A stretch of 64,000 nt of DNA from Aeromonas taiwanensis (GTDB lineage Bacteria > Pseudomonadota > Gammaproteobacteria > Enterobacterales > Aeromonadaceae): NCBI RefSeq assembly GCF_000820165.1, contig NZ_CDDD01000056.1, forward strand, positions 105,160 through 169,159. The letters run 5' to 3'. The notes under the pieces were generated by a model. That model made no database searches, was not told the origin of the DNA, and saw only the letters and a program-made list of their open reading frames with translations. Made by a program: the position numbers and the translations under genes. Shown piece after piece: positions 56,448-64,000 of the stretch (position 1 is its first letter; every line of letters begins with the position of its first letter).

Positions 56448-58049
56448 TCACTCCCGATAGGCCTGGTTGAAGGTGGTGCCGCCGAAGGGCATGAGCATCA
56501 GTCCCTGGACGTCGTTGCGGCTCACCTGGGTGCGCAGGGCATGGGCCAGCGGGATGAGCGGCAACTGCTCGTTGAGCAGGGACTGGGCATAGTAATAGTT
56601 GCGCAGGCGGAAGGCGAGCTGCGGGGTGGTCACCGCATCGTCCAGCAGCTGATCGAAGGCCGGGCTGCACCAGCGGCTGTAGTTGTTGCCCCGCTCCACG
56701 GCGGCGCAGCTCAGCAGCTGGCGGAAGAAGTTGTCCGGATCCGCGTTGTCGGCGATCCAGCCGGAGAGCAGGCTGTCGTACTGCCCCCGGGCGAGCCGGG
56801 TCTCGATGACCGGCCAGGCCTGCTGCACTATCTTGAGGCTCACCCCTATCTTGGCGAGATCGCTGCGCATCAGCTGGGCGGTCTTGAGGCCGTCCGGGTT
56901 GTAGGGGCGAGCGCCGGGCTGCACCAGCACCTGCATCTCGAAGCCGTTGGGGTAGCCTGCGTCCTTGAGCAGCTGGCGTGCGAGCCTGAGGTCCGGCTTG
57001 CGCTGCGGCAGGGAGGGGTTATAGCCCCAGGAGAGCGGCGGCAGCAGGCTGGCGGCGCTCTGGCCCGTCTCGAAATAGACCGCCTGCAGCAGGTTCTGCA
57101 CATTGATGGCGCTGGCGAGCGCCTGGCGTACCTGCACCTTGTTGAACGGTGCCTTGCGGGTATTGAGTGCGAGGAAGGCGACATTCATCCCGGACTGCAC
57201 CGACAGATTGAGGTGGGTGTCCTTGCCTATCACCGACAGCTGGCTGGCGGAGGGGGTGCTCATCACATCGCACTCGCCGGTCAGCAGCTTGGCCAGACGC
57301 TTGGAGGATTTGGGGGTGATGTCGTAGATGAGCTGCTCCACCTTCGCCTCGCCGCCCCAGTAACCGGGGTGGCGCAGGTAGCGCACGAATTCGTTGTGGC
57401 GATACTCCTTGAAGCTGAACGGGCCGGTGCCGATGGGGCGGCTGTCCAGCAGCGCCGGGGTGCCGGCCTTGGCCATCTGCTCGCCATATTCGGCGGAGAG
57501 CACGATGGCGTAATCGCTGGCCAGGGTGGCGAGGAAGGAGGCGTCCGGCCGGTTCAGCTCGAACACTACCTGGTGAGGGCCCTTCTTGTAGACCCGCTTG
57601 ATGAGGCTGCCGAGCCCCAGGCCATAGAAATAGGGGTACTCGCCGCCGGAGACGTTGTGGTAGGGGTGGTGTTCATCGAGCAGGCGCTGCCAGGTGAACA
57701 GCACGTCGTCGGCGTTGAAGTGGCGTGTCGGGCTGAACCAGGGCGTGCGGTGGAAGGTCACCCCCTTGCGCAGGGTCAGGGCATAGGAGAGGCCGTCATC
57801 GCTCACGCGCCAGTGGGTGGCGAGCGCCCCTTCGATGCCGAGGGTGTTGGCATTCACCTCGAGCAGGCGATCGTAGAGGGGGCGGGCGCTGGCATCCAGG
57901 GTCGGATCCGCATTGGCCAGCTGGGGATTGAAGGTTCGGGGTGCCCCTTCGGCGCAATAGATGAGCCCCGTTCTGGAGGCCTCGTCGCGTTTCTGACAGC
58001 CGCTGACCAGGACCAGGAAGCCGAGCAGCAGCGGGGTTAGCATTCTCAT
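56448..58049 (-). CDS. sapA: Peptide-binding protein SapA, lipoprotein form
   Basis: 533 residues, family 5 solute-binding protein (APRTFNPQLANADPTLDA, GTGPFSFKEYRHNEFVRYLRHPGYWG, LNTRKAPFNKVQVRQALASAIN). It captures peptides, including host antimicrobial peptides in pathogens with Sap systems, for SapBC. The N-terminus ends in a lipobox, LVSGCQ (Cys 18), so it should be anchored by lipid, whereas E. coli SapA is a soluble periplasmic protein. First gene of the reverse sapABCDF operon, downstream of pspF on the same strand. Confidence 0.92.
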   Translation of the reverse strand: MRMLTPLLLGFLVLVSGCQKRDEASRTGLIYCAEGAPRTFNPQLANADPTLDASARPLYDRLLEVNANTLGIEGALATHWRVSDDGLSYALTLRKGVTFHRTPWFSPTRHFNADDVLFTWQRLLDEHHPYHNVSGGEYPYFYGLGLGSLIKRVYKKGPHQVVFELNRPDASFLATLASDYAIVLSAEYGEQMAKAGTPALLDSRPIGTGPFSFKEYRHNEFVRYLRHPGYWGGEAKVEQLIYDITPKSSKRLAKLLTGECDVMSTPSASQLSVIGKDTHLNLSVQSGMNVAFLALNTRKAPFNKVQVRQALASAINVQNLLQAVYFETGQSAASLLPPLSWGYNPSLPQRKPDLRLARQLLKDAGYPNGFEMQVLVQPGARPYNPDGLKTAQLMRSDLAKIGVSLKIVQQAWPVIETRLARGQYDSLLSGWIADNADPDNFFRQLLSCAAVERGNNYSRWCSPAFDQLLDDAVTTPQLAFRLRNYYYAQSLLNEQLPLIPLAHALRTQVSRNDVQGLMLMPFGGTTFNQAYRE

Positions 58050-58173
58050 GTTGGAACCATGTTTTCAGACAAAGTTGCCCGCCAGAGGGCGGGCGCGTTG
58101 CGGGATCCTGGCAGGCAGGCACTCCCATCGGGGTGGCGAGCACCGTGATGCCCGCCGGCACAGAGGGGGCTCA

Positions 58174-59220
<1,047 letters not shown>

Positions 59221-59353
59221 CCCTGCCCCTGTTCGTTGAAAAATCTGGTTAATCTTACCAAAAGTTGGTTATTTTAATCATCACTTGTTTCCGAGGCACT
59301 TGAATCCCTGCGAGAGTGCCCATATAAATCAACAAGTTAATAATTGTTCCAGA

Positions 59354-59370
59354 TTGGCACACAAGTTGCC
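59354..59370 (+). promoter_or_regulatory. Sigma-54 promoter of pspABC
   Basis: TTGGCACACAAGTTGCC: -24 GG (59356-59357) and -12 GC (59368-59369) with the obligatory 10-base gap; 47 bases before the pspA ATG and divergent from pspF. Upstream AT-rich sequence (59240-59290) likely holds the PspF enhancer. Confidence 0.85.
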
Positions 59371-59416
59371 ATTGTCAATGGAGAAACAACCCGATGCCTA
59401 TCACAGGAGTACAATC

Positions 59417-60091
59417 ATGAGCATTTTTTCCCGCCTGGCCGACATCATCAACTCCAACCTGACTTCCCTGCTCGACAAGGCGGAAGACCCCCAGAAGATG
59501 GTGCGCCTGATCATCCAGGAGATGGAAGATGAACTGGTGAAGGAGCGCTCCAACCTGGCCCGCTTCCTCGCCAACCAGAAAGAGATTGGTCGTCAGGTCA
59601 GCCGCCATCAGGAGCGGGTGGCCGAGTGGCAGGGCAAGGCCGAGCTGGCCCTGACCAAGGGGCGCGAGGATCTGGCCCGCGCCGCCCTCATCGAGAAGAG
59701 CAAGCAGACCGAGCTCGCCGATGCGCTGCAGCGCGAGCTGCAGGCGGTGGACAGCGGCATCGACAAGCTGGGGGAGGAGATCCGCCAGCTGGAAGCCAAG
59801 CTGGAAGATGCCCGTGCCCGCCAGAAGGCGATGGCCATTCGCAGCGAGGCCGCCAGCAGCCGGCTGAACGTGCAGAGCCAGGTGGCCCGTGGCGGCAGCC
59901 AGTCCGTGGTCAGCAAGTTCGAACGCATGGAGCGCCGCATCGACGAGATGGAGGCCCGCGCCGATCTGGGACAGTCCGACCAGGCGCTTGCCCAGCAGTT
60001 TGCCGAGCTGGAGGCGGACGATCAGATCAGCCGCGAGCTGGAGGCCATGCGCCAGAAGCTCGGTCAGAGTGACAGCAAACAGGGGGAGTAA
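59417..60091 (+). CDS. pspA: Phage shock protein A
   Basis: 224-residue PspA/IM30/ESCRT-III-like protein, almost wholly coiled coil. It inhibits PspF in unstressed cells and polymerises on damaged inner membrane. N-terminal amphipathic helix MSIFSRLADIINSNLTSLLD, then ARFLANQKEIGRQVSRHQ and ARGGSQSVVSKFERMERRIDEME. AGGAG precedes the ATG at 59417; the longer open frame upstream crosses the sigma-54 promoter and is not coding. Confidence 0.95.
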   Translation: MSIFSRLADIINSNLTSLLDKAEDPQKMVRLIIQEMEDELVKERSNLARFLANQKEIGRQVSRHQERVAEWQGKAELALTKGREDLARAALIEKSKQTELADALQRELQAVDSGIDKLGEEIRQLEAKLEDARARQKAMAIRSEAASSRLNVQSQVARGGSQSVVSKFERMERRIDEMEARADLGQSDQALAQQFAELEADDQISRELEAMRQKLGQSDSKQGE

Positions 60092-60094
60092 CAG

Positions 60095-60331
60095 ATGGAA
60101 GATCTGCTGGGTGTGTTGATGGTTCCCATGGTGGTCTTCATGGTGGTGGTGGCGCCCATCTGGCTGGTGCTGCACTACCGCGCCAAGGGGCGGATCGGTG
60201 CCGGCCTTGCCGACAGCGAGCGGGAACAGCTGCAGGGGCTGCTGGCCCGTGCCGAGAAGATGCAGGAGCGGGTCGGTGCCCTTGAGTCGATCCTGGATGC
60301 CGAGGTCCCGGGCTGGAGGAGCAGGGTATGA
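60095..60331 (+). CDS. pspB: Phage shock protein B
   Basis: 78 residues: one N-terminal membrane helix (VLMVPMVVFMVVVAPIWLVLHY) and a charged cytoplasmic coil (EREQLQGLLARAEKMQERVGALESILD). With PspC it relays membrane stress to PspA. Starts 3 bases after the pspA stop; overlaps pspC by 4 bases. Confidence 0.93.
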   Translation: MEDLLGVLMVPMVVFMVVVAPIWLVLHYRAKGRIGAGLADSEREQLQGLLARAEKMQERVGALESILDAEVPGWRSRV

Positions 60332-60732
60332 CACAGTGGAGCAGAGAGGGACGCAACCTCTATCGTGACCCCCAGCAGGGCAAGATTGCCGGGGTCTGTG
60401 CCGGCCTTGCCGACTACTTCGGGGTGGAGACCTGGATCGTGCGGCTGCTGGCCATCAGCGGCCTCATCTTCGCCGGCTTCATCACCTTCACCGCCTACAT
60501 CGCCGCCTGGTTCCTGCTCGACAAGAAGCCGGTCACCCTCTACGGGGAGCAGGAGGGGGAGTTTGCCGAGGTGCGCATGAAGGCGCGCACCTGGCAGGCG
60601 GGCATCACCCCCCATCAGGCGCTGGGCCGCATCGCCCGCGAGCTCGACACCCTGGAGCCCAGGGTGCAGCGGCTCGAGAAGCTGGTGACCTCCAAGGAGT
60701 TCACCCTGCAGCGCGAGTTCAACAAGCTGTAA
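60328..60732 (+). CDS. pspC: Phage shock protein C
   Basis: 134 residues. The PspC domain (about 8-70: LYRDPQQGKIAGVCAGLADYFGVETWIVRLLAI) with one membrane helix (GLIFAGFITFTAYIAAWFLL) is followed by a cytoplasmic tail with a leucine-zipper-like end (ARELDTLEPRVQRLEKLV). Its ATG overlaps the pspB stop. No pspD or pspE follows; ycjX is next. Confidence 0.94.
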   Translation: MTQWSREGRNLYRDPQQGKIAGVCAGLADYFGVETWIVRLLAISGLIFAGFITFTAYIAAWFLLDKKPVTLYGEQEGEFAEVRMKARTWQAGITPHQALGRIARELDTLEPRVQRLEKLVTSKEFTLQREFNKL

Positions 60733-60739
60733 CGACCCC

Positions 60740-60767
60740 GGGCCGCGCGGCACACGCCTCGCGGCCC
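60740..60767. repeat. GC-rich inverted repeat between pspC and ycjX
   Basis: GGGCCGCG / CGCGGCCC with a 12-base loop and no T-run. It may dampen read-through or protect the psp mRNA 3' end. Confidence 0.4.
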
Positions 60768-60836
60768 GTCTCATGGCCCCTCTCATGACGCTGCCGGGGC
60801 CACTCAGAGGTGACAACAGGGGGAGACAGACCCGCC

Positions 60837-62243
60837 TTGATACGCAACAAACTCGAACACTCCTGGTCCGTGCTGCAGCACAGGGCCTTTGAGGTGGTGA
60901 ACCGGGCCCGGGATCGCCACATCCGGCTGGCGGTCACCGGCCTCTCCCGCAGCGGCAAGACCGCCTTCATCACGGCCCTGGTGAACCAGCTGGAGCACGC
61001 GGCCATCGATGGCCGGCTGCCCCTCTGGGATGCCCAGCGCCAGGGGCGGATCCTGGGGGCCCGCCGGGTGCCCCAGCAGAATGCCCATATTCCCACCTTC
61101 CCCTACGAGCGGGGCCTGGGCGCCCTGTTCGGCGAGCCGCCGGCCTGGCCCGAGCCGACCCGGGGGGTGGCCGAGGTGCGCCTCGAAATTCGCTATCGTA
61201 CCCGCCACCCCCTGCGCAGGCACCTGGGGGAGATCTCCACCCTCTACGTGGATCTGGTGGACTATCCGGGGGAGTGGCTTCTGGACTTGCCCCTGCTCGA
61301 GCTCGATTACGCCCAGTGGAGCGAGCAGGTGCGCGAGCAGCTGCGCCGCCCCGAACTGCAGGCCCTGGCGGCAGGCTGGCTGACCCCCGGCTGGCAGGCG
61401 GAGCAGGCCTTCGAGGAGCGGGCCGCCAGCGAACTGGCCGCCCGTTATACCGACTACCTGCACGCCTGCAAGCGGGAGCTCGGTCTGCACCTCATCCAGC
61501 CGGGGCGCTTCGTGCTGCCGGGGGAGTATGCCGGCGCGCCGCTGCTGCAGTTCGTGCCCTGGGTCTGGGATGCCCCGGCCCAGGTTCCTGCCGACGGTAC
61601 CCTCTACGCCACCTTCAAGCAGCGCTTCGAGCAGTACAAGCAGCACCTGGTGCAGGGCTTCTACGAGCAGCACTTCGCCGGTTTCGATCGCCAGATCGTG
61701 CTGGTGGACTGCCTGCAACCCCTCAACGCCGGCGCCGCCAGCTTTGGCGACATGCAGCAGGCCATCGCCCGCATCATGGAGAGCTTCGCCTACGGCAAGA
61801 GCAACTGGTGGCGCCGGCTGTTCGCCCCGCGCATCGACAAGCTGCTGTTTGTGGCGAGCAAGGCGGATCACGTCACGCCGGAGCAGCACGGGCCCCTGGT
61901 CTCCCTGCTGCAGCACCTGGTGAGCCGTGGCCGGGGTCAGGCCCGTTTCGAGGGGATAGAGACCGAGTGTCTGGCCCTCGCCGCCATCAAGGCCACCGAG
62001 GTGGGCAAGGGGCAGGCGAATGGCCGGGAGTTTCCGGCCATTCGCGGCACCAGCCTGGCCGGCGAGCCGCTGCTGCTCTTCCCGGGGGAGGTGCCGTCCC
62101 AGATCCCGCCAGCCCAGTGGTGGCACACCCAGGGTTTCGATTTTCAGGGATTTCGCCCTTTGCCCATGAGCGCCCATGAGGCGCTGCCTCATATCCGGCT
62201 CGATGCGGCGCTGGAGTTCTTGCTCGGGGATCACCTCGAATAA
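60837..62243 (+). CDS. ycjX: YcjX family GTPase-like protein
   Basis: P-loop protein of the psp regulon in enterobacteria; function uncertain. About 468 residues from a TTG at 60837, which has GGGGGAG (60819-60825) upstream; an in-frame GTG at 60810 would add nine residues, and neither is certain. P-loop LAVTGLSRSGKTAFITALVNQLE, DLVDYPGEWLLDLPLL (Walker-B-like), FDRQIVLVDCLQPLN, LLFVASKADHVT (NKxD-like) and the C-terminal LPHIRLDAALEFLLGD all match YcjX. Followed by ycjF. Confidence 0.9.
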   Translation: MIRNKLEHSWSVLQHRAFEVVNRARDRHIRLAVTGLSRSGKTAFITALVNQLEHAAIDGRLPLWDAQRQGRILGARRVPQQNAHIPTFPYERGLGALFGEPPAWPEPTRGVAEVRLEIRYRTRHPLRRHLGEISTLYVDLVDYPGEWLLDLPLLELDYAQWSEQVREQLRRPELQALAAGWLTPGWQAEQAFEERAASELAARYTDYLHACKRELGLHLIQPGRFVLPGEYAGAPLLQFVPWVWDAPAQVPADGTLYATFKQRFEQYKQHLVQGFYEQHFAGFDRQIVLVDCLQPLNAGAASFGDMQQAIARIMESFAYGKSNWWRRLFAPRIDKLLFVASKADHVTPEQHGPLVSLLQHLVSRGRGQARFEGIETECLALAAIKATEVGKGQANGREFPAIRGTSLAGEPLLLFPGEVPSQIPPAQWWHTQGFDFQGFRPLPMSAHEALPHIRLDAALEFLLGDHLE

Positions 62244-62273
62244 CCGGCACCGCCCGAAGGAGCAGACAACAAG

Positions 62274-63296
62274 ATGAACGATCAGATCAAACCGGCACCG
62301 CTGCAAGGCAAGGTGATCCTGGAACCCGCCCAGGCGGCGCAAGCGCGACCGCCTGCCCCTGCACAACGGCTGGAGGAGGAGAGCTTCGAGCGCCTCGAGG
62401 AGCTCGACGCCCTGACCGAGGTCGAGCCCGCCCTCACCGTCAGGCCGCGTCGCCGCCATCGCCTGCTGGCCTGGGGGCTGGGGGCGGTCGGCCTGCTCTC
62501 CCTGGGTCAGTTCGGCCTCTTCCTCACCGAGCAGTTTGCCTCCTCGCCGTTCTGGGGCGGGGCCTGGTTGATCGCCTCCGGTCTGGTGGTGGTGGGCACT
62601 GCCGGGATGGTGGGGCGCGAGTGGCTGCGCCTGCGCACCCTGAAGAAACGTCAGGACGTGCGCTCGCGGGCCGAAGACCTGCTCGCCCATCAGGGGGTCG
62701 GGCAGGGGCAGGCGTTTTGCGAGCAGCTGGCCGAGCGCAGCGGTGACAAGGGGCGGGAGGGGTATCGCACCTGGCTCGCCCAGCTCGACGAGAGCCACAG
62801 CGATCGGGAGGTGCTGACCCTCTACAGCCAGCTGGTGCTGACCGAGCGGGACAAGCTGGCCCAGGCCAGGGTGGCGAAATGGTCGGGGGAGGCCGCCGTG
62901 CTGGTGGCCCTGAGCCCGCTCGCCACCGTCGACATGATGCTGATGCTGTGGCGCAACCTGCGGATGATCGAGGACATCGCCGATGTCTACGCCATCGAGC
63001 TCGGCTATTGGAGCCGCATTCGCCTCATTCGCCAGGTGTTTCGCAACATGCTCTACGCCGGCGCCACCGAGCTGGTGACCGAGGTAGGCATGGATCTGCT
63101 GGGAGCCGAGCTCACCGCCAAGCTCTCCGCCCGGGCAGCGCAGGGGGTGGGGGCCGGGCTGCTCACTGCCCGCCTGGGCCTGCGCACCATGGAGGCGTGC
63201 CGTCCTCTCCCCTGGTGTGCCGACGAGAAGCCGAAGCTGGGCGAGCTGAGAAAGCGGTTGATCGGCCAGCTGGCGGGCTACCTCAACAAGGCGTGA
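62274..63296 (+). CDS. ycjF: YcjF (TIGR01620/UPF0283) inner-membrane protein
   Basis: 340 residues. A charged N-terminus, then two membrane helices (LLAWGLGAVGLLSLGQFGLFL; GGAWLIASGLVVVGTAGMV) and a cytoplasmic C-terminal DUF697-like region (ALSPLATVDMMLMLWRNLRMIEDIADVY, AQGVGAGLLTARLGLRTMEACRPLPW). Partner of YcjX in the psp locus of many gammaproteobacteria. AAGGAG lies before the ATG, 30 bases after ycjX. Confidence 0.92.
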   Translation: MNDQIKPAPLQGKVILEPAQAAQARPPAPAQRLEEESFERLEELDALTEVEPALTVRPRRRHRLLAWGLGAVGLLSLGQFGLFLTEQFASSPFWGGAWLIASGLVVVGTAGMVGREWLRLRTLKKRQDVRSRAEDLLAHQGVGQGQAFCEQLAERSGDKGREGYRTWLAQLDESHSDREVLTLYSQLVLTERDKLAQARVAKWSGEAAVLVALSPLATVDMMLMLWRNLRMIEDIADVYAIELGYWSRIRLIRQVFRNMLYAGATELVTEVGMDLLGAELTAKLSARAAQGVGAGLLTARLGLRTMEACRPLPWCADEKPKLGELRKRLIGQLAGYLNKA

Positions 63297-63348
63297 GCCC
63301 GTCGGCACCCGGGTGCGAATGTCACAAAATATTTACAATTGTCAAAAT

Positions 63349-63377
63349 CAGCCGACCTCGGGGTCGGCTGCTTTTTT
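63349..63377 (+). terminator. Intrinsic terminator after ycjF
   Basis: CAGCCGACC, TCGG loop, GGTCGGCTG, then CTTTTTTG. Ends the psp-ycjXF region. Confidence 0.88.
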
Positions 63378-63464
63378 GAGGGGCAAACCGTTACAGTGAT
63401 CCCATGGTCAAGCGGCCAGTCAGCACCCGGATGGCGGGGCGGCACCCAGAGGATGGAAGCACTC

Positions 63465-64000
63465 ATGGCAAGTCTCTACACGGCGCATCTGCCGGATGAA
63501 CAGGGCAGGATCCACTACACGGACGAGGAGCACGGCACCTGGCAGATCCTGATCGAGCGCCAGCTCGCGGCCCTGGAAGGCAAGGCCTGTGATGAATACC
63601 GGGCGGGGCTGGCACGGCTCGCGCTGCCCCGGGATCGCATTCCGCAGCTCGATGAGATCAACGCCGCCCTGACCCCTGCCACCGGCTGGTCGGTGGCCGC
63701 GGTGCCTGCCCTCATCTCGTTTGATCGCTTCTTTGCCCTGCTGGCCAACCGCCAGTTTCCGGTTGCCACCTTCATCCGCCGCCGGGATGAGCTCGACTAC
63801 CTGCAGGAGCCCGACATCTTCCACGAGATCTTCGGCCATTGCGCCATGCTGACCAACCCTGCGTTTGCCCATTTCACCCACCTCTATGGCCAGCTCGGGC
63901 TCAACGCCAGCAAGGAGGAGCGGGTCTATCTGGCCCGGCTCTACTGGTTCACGGTGGAATTTGGTTTGCTGCAGGGGGCGGGGGGGCTGCACATCTACGG
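63465..64000 (+). CDS. phhA: Phenylalanine 4-monooxygenase, 3'-truncated by window edge
   Basis: Pterin-dependent, non-heme-iron hydroxylase converting phenylalanine to tyrosine. The first 178 residues are present, open to the window end. The iron ligands are visible: both His in DIFHEIFGHCAML and the Glu in WFTVEFGLL, as is LPRDRIPQLDEINAAL and FIRRRDELDYLQEPD. Start MASLYTAHLPDEQG at 63465 with GGAAG 5 bases upstream; an in-frame ATG at 63453 would add four residues. A pterin dehydratase (phhB) would be expected downstream, outside the window. Confidence 0.94.
   Translation, partial: MASLYTAHLPDEQGRIHYTDEEHGTWQILIERQLAALEGKACDEYRAGLARLALPRDRIPQLDEINAALTPATGWSVAAVPALISFDRFFALLANRQFPVATFIRRRDELDYLQEPDIFHEIFGHCAMLTNPAFAHFTHLYGQLGLNASKEERVYLARLYWFTVEFGLLQGAGGLHIY

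Noticed and set aside
56379..58040. 553-codon forward open frame opposite sapA
   Set aside because: Shadow frame; the reverse strand encodes a clear lipoprotein binding protein.
60804..63308. 834-codon reverse open frame opposite ycjX and ycjF
   Set aside because: Covers two recognised forward genes, has His/Gln/Leu-rich random composition and no ribosome site.

Overview
The window is a compact stretch of about 62% G+C gammaproteobacterial chromosome. Gene order, protein sequences and codon use point to Aeromonadaceae, most likely Aeromonas; this is inferred from family knowledge, not from a database search. It starts inside sdhA and ends inside phhA. I see no rRNA, tRNA, transposase, integrase, prophage or CRISPR array.

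Layout. (1) 1-8.5 kb: TCA-cycle run sdhA'-sdhB-sucABCD, closed by a strong terminator. (2) 8.57-9.85 kb: an AT-rich accessory pocket with one reverse-strand gene for a HEPN-type putative RNase (RNxxxH motif), behind a nine-base G/C homopolymer in its promoter or leader. (3) 10.4-20.4 kb: a 2-aminoethylphosphonate (AEP) catabolic locus: ABC importer, FAD amine oxidoreductase, GntR regulator PhnR, transaminase PhnW, a PbfA-like PLP lyase and hydrolase PhnX. Four near-identical 12-bp palindromes (TGGTATATACCA type) sit before the transcription units. (4) 20.5-25.9 kb: pflB, focA and ycaO, with a well-placed class II FNR promoter before focA. (5) 26-27.4 kb: a B3/4-domain protein and the guanidinium exporter gdx behind a guanidine-II riboswitch.

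(6) 27.7-45 kb: asd, then a block resembling the E. coli cspD-clpS-clpA-infA-aat-trxB-lrp-ftsK-lolA-rarA-serS order. It gains bpt, a glycine-zipper protein, a REC-REC-GGDEF protein and ald, and lacks cydDC and serW at this place. ClpS, ClpA, Bpt and Aat together make a nearly complete bacterial N-degron pathway. (7) 45.2-47.2 kb: cvpA-purF behind a PurR-like box. (8) 47.3-51.5 kb: a cryptic-type beta-glucoside system ascBF with divergent repressor ascG and an AscG-type operator. (9) miaE, the sapABCDF peptide-transporter operon, pspF with the divergent sigma-54-driven pspABC operon, ycjX-ycjF, and the first 178 codons of phhA.

The genes outside ordinary core metabolism are the HEPN pocket and the phosphonate locus. 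The phosphonate locus reads as a self-contained regulon: import AEP, remove its amine with PhnW (or possibly the FAD enzyme), feed 1-hydroxy-AEP in through PbfA, and split phosphonoacetaldehyde to acetaldehyde and phosphate with PhnX. Most long reverse-frame ORFs are shadows of the real genes and were left out.
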